A program made the position numbers and the translations under genes. The notes below the pieces were generated by a model. The model saw only the letters and a program-made list of their open reading frames with translations, was not told the origin of the DNA and searched no databases. This document shows positions 9,740 to 19,513 of a stretch of DNA of 64,000 bases, in pieces (within the stretch, counting starts at the first letter, position 1; every line of letters begins with the position of its first letter). Origin of the DNA: Breoghania sp. L-A4 (lineage in GTDB: Bacteria; Pseudomonadota; Alphaproteobacteria; Rhizobiales; Stappiaceae); the NCBI RefSeq assembly GCF_003432385.1, contig NZ_CP031841.1:1-64000 (forward strand), written 5' to 3'.

Positions 9740-10621
9740 ATGTCTGCTGAAATCAAAAAGATCGGTGTGATCGGCGCAGGCCAGATGGGCAACGGCATTG
9801 TGCATGTGTGCGCGGCCGCCGGCTATGAGGTCGGGCTGCACGACATTTCGCGCGAGCGCATCGAATCCGGTCTGGCGACGATCAACGGCAACATGGCGCG
9901 GCAGGTTTCCAAGGGTCTGATGACCGAGGAAGACCGCGAAAAGGCACTGGCGCGCATCAGCCAGGCCTATGAGCTGGACCAGATCGCCGACGCCGATCTG
10001 GTGATTGAATCGGCCTCCGAGAACGAGCAGACCAAGCGCAAGATCTTTTCCCAGATCTGCCCGATCCTGAAGCCCGAGGCCATTCTGGCCACCAACACCT
10101 CGTCGATCTCCATCACCCGGCTGGCGTCATCGACCGATCGCCCTGAACGCTTCATCGGCATTCATTTCATGAACCCGGTGCCGCTGATGGAGCTGGTCGA
10201 GCTGGTGCGCGGCATCGCCACCGCCGACGAGACCTTCGAGACCTCGCGCCAGGTCGTGTCCAACCTGGGCAAGAAGATCGCCGTGGCCGAGGATTTCCCG
10301 GGCTTCATGGTCAACCGCATCCTGCTGCCGATGATCAACGAGGCCGTCTACACGCTCTATGAAGGCGTGGGCACGGTGGAATCCATCGACACCGCCATGC
10401 GGCTGGGCGCCAATCATCCCATGGGCCCGCTGCAGCTTGCGGACTTCATCGGTCTCGACACCTGCCTGTCGATCATGCAGGTGCTCTACGAGGGATTGGC
10501 CGACACGAAATACCGGCCCTGCCCGCTGTTGGTGAAATACGTCGAAGCGGGCTGGCTCGGCCGCAAGGCACAGCGGGGCTTTTACGACTATCGCGGCGAA
10601 GAGCCGGTTCCCACGCGCTAG
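9740..10621 (+). CDS. 3-hydroxybutyryl-CoA dehydrogenase
   Basis: A 293-residue NAD(P)-dependent dehydrogenase of the single-domain-pair type (Hbd/PaaH). It has an N-terminal dinucleotide fold (GVIGAGQMGNGIVHVCA), the active-site region NTSSISITRLAS and RFIGIHFMNPVPLMELVE with the catalytic His, and a C-terminal dimerisation domain (ANHPMGPLQLADFIGLDTC). It interconverts acetoacetyl-CoA and 3-hydroxybutyryl-CoA. The ATG at 9740 is preferred to the TTG at 9734 because the family begins close to the nucleotide fold. The etfBA genes directly upstream fit this role. Confidence 0.94.
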   Translation: MSAEIKKIGVIGAGQMGNGIVHVCAAAGYEVGLHDISRERIESGLATINGNMARQVSKGLMTEEDREKALARISQAYELDQIADADLVIESASENEQTKRKIFSQICPILKPEAILATNTSSISITRLASSTDRPERFIGIHFMNPVPLMELVELVRGIATADETFETSRQVVSNLGKKIAVAEDFPGFMVNRILLPMINEAVYTLYEGVGTVESIDTAMRLGANHPMGPLQLADFIGLDTCLSIMQVLYEGLADTKYRPCPLLVKYVEAGWLGRKAQRGFYDYRGEEPVPTR

Positions 10622-10632
10622 CCGTCACATCG

Positions 10633-12173
10633 ATGTCAGAAAACGCCTCACCCGTTCCGGCGCGGTTCAATCTCGCGCGCTATTGTCTTGGCGCGGCGCG
10701 AGAGCATCCGGACTCCGTGGCGCTGAAGGTGTTTCTCGAGCCCGAGGGTCCGGCCTCGGAGGTCTGGACCTACGGCGAGATCGAGGACGTGCTGCTGCGC
10801 ATGGCCGGCGGCTTGCTCGAGGCCGGCCTTGTACGCGGCGACCGGGTTCTCCTGCGCATCGGCAACACGTCGGATTTTCCGCTGATCTTCTTCGGCGCCA
10901 TTGCCGCGGGTCTCGTGCCCATCCCGACGTCCGAACAACTGACGCCGCTGGAATGCGACCGGATCCTCATTGATTCCGGGGCGCGGGCGGTGATTCACGA
11001 CGGCGGCACGCCGCTGCCGCATGATCTCGGTCCGGCGCTGGCCCTCGGTCCCGCCGATATCGCCGCGCTCAAGCGCCACGCGCCGGCTGGCTATGCGGAT
11101 ACGGCCGCCGACGAGCCCGCCTTCCTCGTCTACACCTCCGGCACCAGCGGCGGCCCCAAGGGCGTCCTGCACGCCCAGCGCGCCGCCTGGGGACGCCGTC
11201 CGATGTACCAGGGCTGGTACGGCATCCGCGAGACGGATGTGCTGCTGCACGCCGGCGCCTTCAACTGGACCTACACGCTCGGCGTCGGGCTGATGGATCC
11301 CTGGGCCAACGGCGCCACCTCGGTCGTCTACCGCGGCATGCGCGATCCGCACATCTGGCCGGTGCTGCTGGAAGCCTGCGGCGCGACGCTGTTTGCCGCG
11401 GTTCCCAGCCTCTACCGCCGCATTCTGAAGTACAACGACATCACGCCGAAATCCTTCCCCGCCTGCGCCACGGACTGACGGCGGGCGAAGCGCTGCGCGC
11501 CGATCTGCACCGCCAATGGGAGGAGACCGCCGGCCGGCCGCTGCTCGAGGCGCTCGGCATGAGCGAGATCTCCACCTATATCTCCTCGCCGCCGTCGGAA
11601 CCCGCCCGGCACGGCAGCCCCGGCAAGCCGCAGCCGGGCCGCCGCATCGCCATTCTGCCGTCGGAGGGCGGCGACACGCCGCTGCCGGCGGGCGAGACCG
11701 GCCTGCTCTGCGTGCACAGCTCCGATCCGGGCCTGATGCTGGAATACTGGCGGCGGCCGGAGGACACGAAAGCCGCGTTCCGCGGCGACTGGTTCGTGAC
11801 CGGCGACTGCGCCACCCTCGATGAGGACGGCTATCTCTGGTACGACGGCCGCGCCGACGACATGATGAACGCGTTTGGCTACCGGGTCGCCCCGGAAGAG
11901 GTTGAAAAGGCGCTTGCGCCGCACCCCGGCGTCGCCGAAGTCGCGGTGGCGGAAAGCGAGGTCGCGGCCGGCATCTCGGTGATCACGGCCTATGTGGTGC
12001 CCGCGGACGGCCACGCGCCGGACGCGGACGATCTGCGCGCCTGGGCGGCGGAGCGGCTGGCCGACTACAAGCGCCCCAAGCGCTTCGTCACCATCGCCGC
12101 CCTGCCGCGCACGCCCTCTGGCAAGGTCATGCGGCGTTCCCTGAAGGATCAGGCGACATCCGGGGGTTCCTGA
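10633..12173 (+). CDS. AMP-dependent acyl-CoA synthetase, frameshifted
   Basis: The first part (10633-11478) holds the ATP-binding P-loop (LVYTSGTSGGPKG) and the second part holds the adenylation and C-terminal signatures (WFVTGDCATLDEDGY, MMNAFGYRVAPEEVE, PRTPSGKVMRRSL). The frame breaks in the conserved motif just before LTAGEAL. Adding one C to CCCC at 11457-11460 gives SFPRLRHGLTAGEALRADL and one frame of about 513 residues, the family size. The enzyme activates a carboxylic acid to its CoA thioester through an acyl-AMP. Its resemblance to benzoate or short/medium-chain ligases leaves the substrate open. It starts 12 bp after the dehydrogenase and is probably in the same operon. Confidence 0.86.
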
Positions 12174-12308
12174 CGGCGGCGCGTCTTCGCAAGACCACGT
12201 ATCCGGCTCCTTGAGGCCGCGCAGGTAGGGTTTCGTTAAGGCGCCTCCCCCACACTGCCCCTCGCACGTCCGCCATGACGTTGTTGTCCCCGCCAAAGGA
12301 GCCCTCCA

Positions 12309-12503
12309 GTGAGTGCCGTTGCCACAGCCACAGCCGCCGTCGCCGCCAATCAGGCGCAGGCGCTCACATCGATGACCGCCGCCTTCATGAAGCAGGGCGC
12401 GGCTCAGGCCGCCGCCATGGCCGACATGCTGCAGCAGGCCGCCGAGAGCGCCAAGGCCGCGGCACCCGACGGCATGGGCCAGGCCGTCGATATCTCGGCT
12501 TGA
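12309..12503 (+). CDS. small YjfB-like putative motility protein
   Basis: This 64-residue, Ala- and Gln-rich helical protein (QAQALTSMTAAFMKQGAAQA) ends in GMGQAVDISA. It starts with GTG, 9 bases after an AAAGGAG element. The composition and pattern resemble the YjfB family (putative motility proteins), but the family assignment is from general similarity only. A second protein of the same length follows at 12704 and ends similarly, so the two may be distant duplicates. Confidence 0.6.
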   Translation: MSAVATATAAVAANQAQALTSMTAAFMKQGAAQAAAMADMLQQAAESAKAAAPDGMGQAVDISA

Positions 12504-12533
12504 ATCGAAATTCATTCAAAAGACTCTCGAATT

Positions 12534-12593
12534 CCATTCGAATTTCTCTCAAAAACGATGAATTTTGACTGCATTTGAATTGAATTCGAATGG
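12534..12593. promoter_or_regulatory. AT-rich island with 11-bp inverted repeat
   Basis: Between the two tiny genes the base composition falls sharply. CCATTCGAATT (12534-12544) and AATTCGAATGG (12583-12593) are perfect inverted copies 38 nt apart, each containing the palindrome ATTCGAAT. The element could be a terminator-like fold or a protein-binding site. Nothing in the sequence decides between these. Confidence 0.4.
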
Positions 12594-12703
12594 CTCTGTT
12601 GAGCCCGCGTTGACCGGCTTTCCAAGTGCCCCGCGAACCTTGCCAGCCTGTTAACCTGCCGCTCCCATGATAGCTCCTTCACGCAAGGACAGGAGCTGTC
12701 TCC

Positions 12704-12898
12704 ATGAATGTCACAGGCGCGGGCAACACGGCCCCGGTCGAATCCAAGTTCGATCTCGGCGCGAAACTCGTCAAACAGGCAAACGAAGGCGACCAGCAGA
12801 TCGCTGATATCGTTGCGAAAGCGGCGGAAACCACGAATGAATCCCGCGGCAGCGCAACAGCGCCCGGCGTCGGCGCAAAGATCGACGTCTCGGTCTGA
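12704..12898 (+). CDS. small hypothetical protein, possible relative of the 12309 gene
   Basis: A 64-residue hydrophilic protein (FDLGAKLVKQANEGDQQIAD) ending GVGAKIDVSV, which echoes the GMGQAVDISA ending of the neighbour at 12309. An AGGAG element lies 10 bases before the ATG at 12704. There is no signal peptide or membrane segment. Function unknown. The shared length, position and C-terminal pattern suggest a related pair. Confidence 0.5.
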   Translation: MNVTGAGNTAPVESKFDLGAKLVKQANEGDQQIADIVAKAAETTNESRGSATAPGVGAKIDVSV

Positions 12899-12911
12899 GC
12901 CACGCTAGGGT

Positions 12912-13565
12912 TCAGCGGTCGATGGCGGCGCGGATCAGGGCTAGCGCGTCGGCGGAATCCCATTCCGCCGGCCCGTACATGGAACCGATCTCGCAGCCCT
13001 TGCCGTCGATCAGCATGGTCGACGGAAGCCCCGTCGCCCGCCCCAGCTTGCGCATCTCGTTGAACACGCCCATCGTCTCATCTGAATAGTGCTCGAGATT
13101 GGTGACGTTGATTTCCTTGAGGAATTCGCGCGGGCGCTGGGGATTTCGGCTGTCGACATTGACGGCCACGACGGAAAAGTCGTCGCCTCCCATTTCCTGC
13201 TGCAGCCGGTCCAGCGCCGGCATTTCCTTGCGGCACGGCGCGCACCACGTCGCCCACAAGTTCAGCAAAACCGTCTGACCCTCGAAGTCGCCGAGCGTCT
13301 TTTGCGCGCCCTCGCCGTCCTTGAATGTCAGCTCAGCAACACTCAGGGCCTTGGCCGCCGGCAGGAACGCCGCCACCTCTCCGGTGGCCAGAGGCGCGAT
13401 CGCCTTGGCGGTTTCCAGCGCCTCCGCGCATTGCGCGACATCAGCACCGTTGCCATCGCCCCGCCCAATCACGTATATCGCCGCCAGACCCATGATCGTG
13501 CCGGCAACGGCGGCCAGGGTCAGGAGACCGAAACGGCGCTTGCCAGGGGTTTGTGTCGTCGTCAT
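12912..13565 (-). CDS. tlpA: TlpA-family thiol:disulfide oxidoreductase
   Basis: A 217-residue membrane-anchored periplasmic thioredoxin. An N-terminal signal anchor ([22 protein letters not shown]) is followed by a thioredoxin fold with the active site WATWCAPC and the cis-Pro region [13 protein letters not shown]. TlpA keeps cysteines reduced for cytochrome oxidase copper-centre assembly in alphaproteobacteria. The ATG at 13565 is chosen because it puts a short basic stretch before the anchor. It is divergent from argH with only 29 bp between starts, a neighbourhood seen across Rhizobiales. Confidence 0.92.
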   Translation of the reverse strand: MTTTQTPGKRRFGLLTLAAVAGTIMGLAAIYVIGRGDGNGADVAQCAEALETAKAIAPLATGEVAAFLPAAKALSVAELTFKDGEGAQKTLGDFEGQTVLLNLWATWCAPCRKEMPALDRLQQEMGGDDFSVVAVNVDSRNPQRPREFLKEINVTNLEHYSDETMGVFNEMRKLGRATGLPSTMLIDGKGCEIGSMYGPAEWDSADALALIRAAIDR

Positions 13566-13594
13566 CGCTAAATCACCTGTCAAGGGACGCTACC

Positions 13595-14992
13595 ATGAGC
13601 AATCGCATGTGGGGTGGACGGTTCGCCGAGGGACCCGCTGCCATCATGGAGGAAATCAACGCCTCCATCGGTTACGACCAGAAACTCTACCGGCAGGATA
13701 TAGCGGGATCGAAGGCGCATGTCCGCATGCTTGCGGCGCAACAGATCGTCGCGGGCGAAGATGCGCAAGCCATCGCTCACGGTCTAGACACGATCCTGTC
13801 AGAGATCGAGGCAGGAAAGTTCGAGTTTTCCCGGGCGCTTGAAGACATTCACATGAACATCGAGGCGCGCCTCGCCGAACTGGTGGGGCCGGCCGCGGGA
13901 CGGCTGCACACCGCGCGCTCGCGCAACGACCAGGTGGCCACCGACTTCCGCCTCTGGGTGCGCGACACGCTCGACACGCTGGACGAGCAGCTCGCCGGCC
14001 TGCAGCTTGCGCTGGCGACCAAGGCCGAGGCGCACGCCGGCGTCGTCATGCCGGGCTTCACCCATCTGCAGTCGGCCCAGCCGGTCACCTTCGGCCATCA
14101 CATGCTGGCCTACGTGGAGATGATCGGCCGCGATCGCTCGCGCGCCACCGACGCCCGCAAGCGCATGAACGAGTGTCCGCTGGGTGCGGCGGCGCTCGCC
14201 GGCACCTCCTTTCCGATCGACCGGCACGCCACCGCCAAGGCGCTGGGCTTCGACCGTCCGGCCGCCAATTCGCTCGACGCCGTCGCCGACCGCGACTTCG
14301 TGCTGGAAGCGCTGACAACCGCATCGATCGCCGCGATGCATCTGTCGCGGCTGGCCGAGGAAATCGTCATCTGGTGCTCGGCGCAGTTCGGCTTCATCAA
14401 GCTGTCGGACAAATACACCACCGGCTCCTCGATCATGCCGCAGAAGCAGAACCCGGACGCCGCCGAACTGGTGCGCGCCAAGGCCGGCCGCGTCTACGGC
14501 GCGCTGATGGCGCTGCTCACGGTCATGAAGGGCCTGCCGCTGGCCTATTCCAAGGACATGCAGGAAGACAAGGAACAGGCGTTCGACGCGCTGGCCAACC
14601 TGTCGCTGTGCATCGCCGCCATCACCGGCATGGTCGACGACATGGAGCCCAACGTGAAGGCGCTCAAGAAGGCGGCCGGCTCGGGCTATTCCACCGCCAC
14701 CGATCTGGCCGACTGGCTGGTGCGGGTGCTGGGCATGCCGTTCCGCCAGGCGCATCACGTCACCGGCACCATCGTCGGCATCGCCGCGGACCGCGGCATC
14801 GAGCTGCACAAGGTGCCGCTTGAAGACATGCAAGCGGTCGACGCCGGCATCACCGAGGACGTCTATTCGGTGCTGTCGGTCGACAAGTCGGTGAAAAGCC
14901 GCGTCAGCTACGGTGGCACGGCCCCTGTCAATGTGCGCAAGCAGGCGCGCCGCTGGCTCAAGCAGCTTTCGCGCGAGCCGGAAGCGAAATAG
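13595..14992 (+). CDS. argH: argininosuccinate lyase
   Basis: The product has 465 residues, the standard size. It splits argininosuccinate into arginine and fumarate, the last step of arginine synthesis. It begins with [14 protein letters not shown] and contains the fumarase/aspartase superfamily signature [12 protein letters not shown] and the [16 protein letters not shown] region with the catalytic residues. The frame is intact. A small lipoprotein gene and lysA follow in the same direction, so two amino acid biosynthesis genes share the transcription unit. Confidence 0.97.
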   Translation: MSNRMWGGRFAEGPAAIMEEINASIGYDQKLYRQDIAGSKAHVRMLAAQQIVAGEDAQAIAHGLDTILSEIEAGKFEFSRALEDIHMNIEARLAELVGPAAGRLHTARSRNDQVATDFRLWVRDTLDTLDEQLAGLQLALATKAEAHAGVVMPGFTHLQSAQPVTFGHHMLAYVEMIGRDRSRATDARKRMNECPLGAAALAGTSFPIDRHATAKALGFDRPAANSLDAVADRDFVLEALTTASIAAMHLSRLAEEIVIWCSAQFGFIKLSDKYTTGSSIMPQKQNPDAAELVRAKAGRVYGALMALLTVMKGLPLAYSKDMQEDKEQAFDALANLSLCIAAITGMVDDMEPNVKALKKAAGSGYSTATDLADWLVRVLGMPFRQAHHVTGTIVGIAADRGIELHKVPLEDMQAVDAGITEDVYSVLSVDKSVKSRVSYGGTAPVNVRKQARRWLKQLSREPEAK

Positions 14993-15120
14993 CATGGCGC
15001 ATGCTGGCGGACGGGTTGATGCCCGCCCGCCAGCATGCGAGGAGTGTTGCCGGACGAATTACGGCCCCGCGTCGGCGCGCGCACGCGCGATTTTGGGGCG
15101 GGGCGCGAAGGAGAGAACGC

Positions 15121-15327
15121 GTGAAGCCGAGCCTGTTCATGAAAGCCTGCGCCCTGACCGCCCTCGTGGCGGTCGTTGCGGTCGGCGGCTGCGGACGCCG
15201 CGGCTCGCTCTCGCCGCCGCCTTCCGCCGCCTCGGCGCCCGCCGAGGGCGCCTATGACGAGCAAGCCGCAGCGCCCGAGGCGAAAAAGCCGGACAACCGC
15301 CGCTTCGTTCTCGACCCGCTGCTCTAG
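15121..15327 (+). CDS. lptM: LptM-like small lipoprotein
   Basis: A 68-residue protein with a signal peptide (FMKACALTALVAVVAVGG) ending at a lipobox (VGGC) followed by GRRGSLSPPP, the hallmark of the LptM (formerly YifL) family. LptM assists maturation of the LptD/LptE lipopolysaccharide translocon in the outer membrane. The start is GTG at 15121 after a GGAGAG element. The argH-lptM-lysA order is common in alphaproteobacteria and supports the call. Confidence 0.82.
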   Translation: MKPSLFMKACALTALVAVVAVGGCGRRGSLSPPPSAASAPAEGAYDEQAAAPEAKKPDNRRFVLDPLL

Positions 15328-15418
15328 CATCAAGCCTGCCGCTTTGACCGGCGGCCGGCCGATCCGTCCCAGTCGCTCCCGTAAAGCCGCGGGATGATCA
15401 ACTTCGCGAGCCAAAGCC

Positions 15419-16693
15419 TTGCACCATTTTTCGTATCGCGACGGCGCGCTGCACGCCGAAGACGTGCCGGTCTCCGACATCATCGATGCAGTCGGCACGC
15501 CGTTCTACTGCTACTCGACCGCGACGCTGGAACGCCACTACAAGGTGTTTTCCGGCGCTTTCGCTGATGTGCCGTCGCTGGTGTGCTACGCGATGAAGGC
15601 CAATTCCAATCAGGCTGTGCTGGCAACGCTGGCGCGCCTGGGCGCCGGCATGGACGTGGTGTCGGAAGGCGAATTGCGGCGCGCCCGCGCCGCCGGCGTG
15701 CCCGGCGATCGGATCCTGTTCTCCGGCGTCGGCAAGACGGCCGCGGAGATGGCCTACGCGCTGGACGAGGACATTCTGTGCTTCAACGTGGAATCCGAGC
15801 CTGAACTGGCGCGGCTCTCCGAGGTCGCCAGCGCCAAGGGCCGCGAGGCCAGGGTCTCGGTCCGCATCAACCCGGATGTCGACGCCCGCACCCACGCCAA
15901 GATCGCCACCGGCAAGGCGGAAAACAAGTTCGGCATCCCGTGGCAGCGCGCCCGCGAGGTCTACGCGGAAGCCGCCCGGCTACCCGGTATCAGGGTCACT
16001 GGGATCGACATGCACATCGGCTCGCAGATCACCGAATTAGGGCCCTTTGACGCGGCCTTTTCCCGGCTGGGCGAACTGATCGACGGCCTGCGCGCCGACG
16101 GCCACGAGATTTCCCACGTCGATCTGGGTGGCGGTCTGGGCATTCCCTACCGCAACAACAACGAGCCGCCGCCGCACCCGGATGCCTACGCCGAGGTGGT
16201 CAAGCGCCATGTCAAGCGGCTGGACTGCCGCATCATGTTCGAGCCCGGACGGATGATCGCCGGCAACGCCGGAATTCTCGTCACCGAGGTGATCTACGTG
16301 AAAAGCGGCGCGACGAAGGACTTCGTCATCGTCGATGCGGCGATGAACGACCTGATTCGCCCGACCCTTTACGATGCCTGGCACGAAATCCAACCCGTGC
16401 GCGAAGCCGACCCCTCCGCCCCGCGCATCCGGGCCGATGTGGTGGGCCCCGTGTGCGAAACCGGCGACTATCTCGGTCATGACCGCGATATTCCGGCGGT
16501 CAGCGCGGGAGATCATCTCGCGATCTTTTCCGCCGGAGCCTATGGCGCGGTACAGTCCGGCACCTACAATTCGCGCCTTCTGGTACCAGAAGTGCTTGTG
16601 AAGGATGGAGAATTCGCCATCGTTCGTCCCCGGACGAGCTATGAGGAACTGATCGGCCTCGACAGGCTGCCTGACTGGATTACTGAAAAGTGA
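15419..16693 (+). CDS. lysA: diaminopimelate decarboxylase
   Basis: A 424-residue PLP enzyme that makes lysine from meso-diaminopimelate. The PLP lysine lies in CYAMKANSN, and HIGSQI, DLGGGLGI, EPGRMIAGNAG and CETGDYLGHDRD (catalytic Cys) are all present. The start appears to be the TTG at 15419, giving the family's usual HHFSYRDGALHAEDV opening. No in-frame ATG lies close by. It sits 91 bp after lptM. Confidence 0.96.
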   Translation: MHHFSYRDGALHAEDVPVSDIIDAVGTPFYCYSTATLERHYKVFSGAFADVPSLVCYAMKANSNQAVLATLARLGAGMDVVSEGELRRARAAGVPGDRILFSGVGKTAAEMAYALDEDILCFNVESEPELARLSEVASAKGREARVSVRINPDVDARTHAKIATGKAENKFGIPWQRAREVYAEAARLPGIRVTGIDMHIGSQITELGPFDAAFSRLGELIDGLRADGHEISHVDLGGGLGIPYRNNNEPPPHPDAYAEVVKRHVKRLDCRIMFEPGRMIAGNAGILVTEVIYVKSGATKDFVIVDAAMNDLIRPTLYDAWHEIQPVREADPSAPRIRADVVGPVCETGDYLGHDRDIPAVSAGDHLAIFSAGAYGAVQSGTYNSRLLVPEVLVKDGEFAIVRPRTSYEELIGLDRLPDWITEK

Positions 16694-16780
16694 GCCACTA
16701 AACGGACATAATGGACTTGCCGAATTGCCGGGCCTTCGCCAACCTGTAGGATGGGACGGGGGGAACAACCGCATTCGGAG

Positions 16781-19420
16781 ATGACGTCCGTGACTGCTCC
16801 ACGCGAACCGTCCGACACCTCTGGTCCCGCGCGCACGCCTGCGCCCGCAACTGCTGGGTCCGCGAACACATTGACGCGCGCGATGGCGAGGCGCCTCTCG
16901 CGGACGGTCTCCGCCGCGCGCGCAGCACTGTTCTGGGAGCGGCTCTGGCCCGTCCTCTACCATTTTCTGATCATCGCAGGGCTTTTCGTCGCCCTGTCGT
17001 GGCTCGGCCTGTGGCTTGTGCTGCCCACCTGGCTGCGCTGGCTGGCGCTCGCGGCCTTCGCCTGGGCCACGCTCTATTCGTGCCGCTCGCTGCCGTTCCT
17101 GCGCTGGCCGTCGCGAGCCGAGGGCCTGCACCGTATCGAGGCGCAGGGCGACTACCATCATCGGCCGCTGACCGCGCTTGAGGACGAACTCGCCTCCGAC
17201 GCGGACGATCCGACCGCGCGCGCCTTGTGGGAGGCTCATCGCGCCCGCGCGCTGAGCGCGCTCAACCGCCTCCGCGCCGGGTGGCCGCATCCGCACGCCT
17301 TCCGCCGCGACCCCTGGGCCATCCGCGCCCTCGTCGGCCTGCTGCTGTTCGTCGGCTTCGGCGTCGCCGGCGGCGATCGCGGACCGCTGATCTGGTCGGC
17401 CGTTGTCGGCGGATCGGAAACCTCGGCCGTTGCCGGGCGCATCGACGCCTGGGTGACCCCGCCCGCCTACACCCGGCGACCGCCGGTGTTCCTGACCGGC
17501 GAAATGGGTCCTGCGCGCGATCCCGACGCCACCGTGAGCGTGCCCGAGGGAAGCGTCGTGGTGGTGCGCAGCCAGGGCGGCAGCCGCGACCTGAGCGTCG
17601 TCCTTGTCGACGGCGAAACGGAAACCGCCATCGAGGCGGAAGGCGGCGGGACCACTGAAGCCCTGGCCAGCGCGCCGGTGGAGCACCGCGTCACTCTGCA
17701 GACCCCCGGCATCGTTGAAATCCGCAAGGGAACCAGCACGATCAACAGCTGGCGCTTCGCCGTGGAGCCCGACGCCGATCCCGAAATCCGCCTGACGGAG
17801 GACCCGCAGGGCCAGCTCAGCGGCACCCTCAAGCTCGCCTATGAGGTGGAGGACGACAACGGCGTCATCGCCGCGCGCGCAGAGATAGCCCCCGGCAGCA
17901 AGCCGGTTGCCTTGCAGAAGACCGGCAAGCCGCCGCGACCGCTGGTCGAGGCGCCGACGTTTCCGCTGTCCTTGCCGCAACGCCGGGCGCGCACCGGGAC
18001 CGCGGAGACCTTTCGTGATCTGACGGCGCACCCCTGGGCGGGGAGCGAGGTCAGACTGTCGCTGGTGGCCCGCGACGAGGCCGGCCAGGAAGGCCGCTCC
18101 GAGGTTGCCGAATTCACCCTTCCCGCGCGCAGTTTCCGCAAGCCGCTGGCCCGCGCCATCGTCGAGCAGCGGCGCAACCTGGCGCTGGACGCCAACCACC
18201 AGCCGCAGGTGATCGACGCCTACGACATTCTGCTGCTGGCGCCTGAGTATTTCATGGACGATACGCGGCCCTATCTGGGCATGCGGTTTGTCTATGCGCG
18301 GCTGGTCGAGGCGGAAGACGACGAAGCTCTGAAGGAAGTCCTTGACCTGATGTGGGATGTGGCGCTGTCCATCGAGGATGGCGATCTGTCCATGGCCGAG
18401 CGCGCCTTGCGCGACGCCCAGGAAGCGCTGCGCAAGGCGCTGGAGGAAGGCGCTTCGGACGAGGAGATCGCCAAGCTGACGCAGGAATTGCGCGAGGCTC
18501 TGAACCAGTACATGCAGGCGCTGACCGAACAGATGCGGCAGAACCCGCAGGCCATGCAGCAGATGGATCCCAACGCCCAGTCTCTGCGCAGTCAGGATCT
18601 CGAGGAGATGCTCAAGCGCATCGAGGAACTCGCCCGCAACGGCGCGCGCGACGCGGCCCGCGATCTGCTCGCCCAGATGCAGCGGATGCTCGAGAACCTG
18701 CAGACCGGCCGGTCGCAGCAGATGCCGGACGGCGAGAGCTCCGAAGAGATGATGAAGATGCTCAACGAACTGGCGGAGATGATCCAGCGCCAGCAGGAAC
18801 TGATGGAGCAGACCTTCAAGCAGGGCCAGCAGGGCGAAAACCAGCCCAATCCGGGCCCGAAGGGCCAGCAGCAAGGTCAGCAGGGGCAGCAGGGCGAAGG
18901 GCAACAGGGCCAGCAGGGCGGCCCCATGACCAAGGAGCAGCTCGCCGAAATCCTCAAGCAGCTGAAGGAAGGCCAGGGTGATCTGGCCAGCCGGCTGCAG
19001 CAGATGCTCGATCAGATGGACCAGAACGGCATGCAGCCATCTGGCGAGCTGGGCCGCGCCGGCGACGCCATGGGCCGCGCGCGTGATCTGCTCGGCCAGC
19101 AGCAGCCCGGCGAGGCAGTGGGTGAACAGGGCGAGGCGCTGCAGGCGCTGCGCGATGGCGCCCAGCAGCTTGGCGAACAGATGTTGAGCCAGGGCAGCCC
19201 GGGCGGTCTGGCCCGCCGCGAAGGACGCGACGCGCAGGATCCGCTCGGCAGGCCGCGGCGCCACGAGGGGCCGGACCTCGGCACCCAGGTGAAGGTGCCC
19301 GACGACATCGACATCCAGCGCGCCCGGCGGATTCTCGAGGAGTTGCGCCGCCGCTTCTCCGATCCCACGCGCCCCGGCTTTGAGCTCGAGTACCTCGAGC
19401 GTCTGTTGAAGCGCTACTGA
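16781..19420 (+). CDS. TIGR02302 / DUF4175 membrane protein
   Basis: This 879-residue protein (from the ATG at 16781) has two membrane helices near the N-terminus (FLIIAGLFVALSWLGLWLVL and a second right after) and a third at about residue 190. A beta-rich periplasmic region follows, then a long C-terminal low-complexity region. This last part is rich in Gln, Met and Glu (residues about 590-800), with runs such as QQGQQGQQGEGQQGQQGG. The layout matches the TIGR02302 (DUF4175) family of alphaproteobacteria, whose role is unknown. The position after lysA is conserved. The repetitive Gln-rich tail may form a coiled or disordered platform; that is inference. Confidence 0.9.
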   Translation: MTSVTAPREPSDTSGPARTPAPATAGSANTLTRAMARRLSRTVSAARAALFWERLWPVLYHFLIIAGLFVALSWLGLWLVLPTWLRWLALAAFAWATLYSCRSLPFLRWPSRAEGLHRIEAQGDYHHRPLTALEDELASDADDPTARALWEAHRARALSALNRLRAGWPHPHAFRRDPWAIRALVGLLLFVGFGVAGGDRGPLIWSAVVGGSETSAVAGRIDAWVTPPAYTRRPPVFLTGEMGPARDPDATVSVPEGSVVVVRSQGGSRDLSVVLVDGETETAIEAEGGGTTEALASAPVEHRVTLQTPGIVEIRKGTSTINSWRFAVEPDADPEIRLTEDPQGQLSGTLKLAYEVEDDNGVIAARAEIAPGSKPVALQKTGKPPRPLVEAPTFPLSLPQRRARTGTAETFRDLTAHPWAGSEVRLSLVARDEAGQEGRSEVAEFTLPARSFRKPLARAIVEQRRNLALDANHQPQVIDAYDILLLAPEYFMDDTRPYLGMRFVYARLVEAEDDEALKEVLDLMWDVALSIEDGDLSMAERALRDAQEALRKALEEGASDEEIAKLTQELREALNQYMQALTEQMRQNPQAMQQMDPNAQSLRSQDLEEMLKRIEELARNGARDAARDLLAQMQRMLENLQTGRSQQMPDGESSEEMMKMLNELAEMIQRQQELMEQTFKQGQQGENQPNPGPKGQQQGQQGQQGEGQQGQQGGPMTKEQLAEILKQLKEGQGDLASRLQQMLDQMDQNGMQPSGELGRAGDAMGRARDLLGQQQPGEAVGEQGEALQALRDGAQQLGEQMLSQGSPGGLARREGRDAQDPLGRPRRHEGPDLGTQVKVPDDIDIQRARRILEELRRRFSDPTRPGFELEYLERLLKRY

Positions 19421-19448
19421 CGCGGCGTCTCACTCTGAGGGATACAAA

Positions 19449-19477
19449 AAATCGGGCCCGCAAGACGGGCCCGATTT
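19449..19477. terminator. bidirectional rho-independent terminator
   Basis: A perfect stem (AATCGGGCCCG / CGGGCCCGATT) with a 5-nt loop is flanked by an A-run upstream and TTTG downstream. It lies between the convergent DUF4175 gene and cpdR, so it can end transcription from both sides. Confidence 0.85.
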
Positions 19478-19513
19478 GCATTCAACAGGAATTGAGACAA
19501 CCCGCGCGCAGAC

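Noticed and set aside
16037-19264. A 1075-codon open frame on the minus strand
   Set aside because: It lies opposite lysA and the DUF4175 gene, both of which have clear family motifs. The translation is the Leu/Ala/His/Arg-rich type expected from antisense frames in GC-rich DNA.
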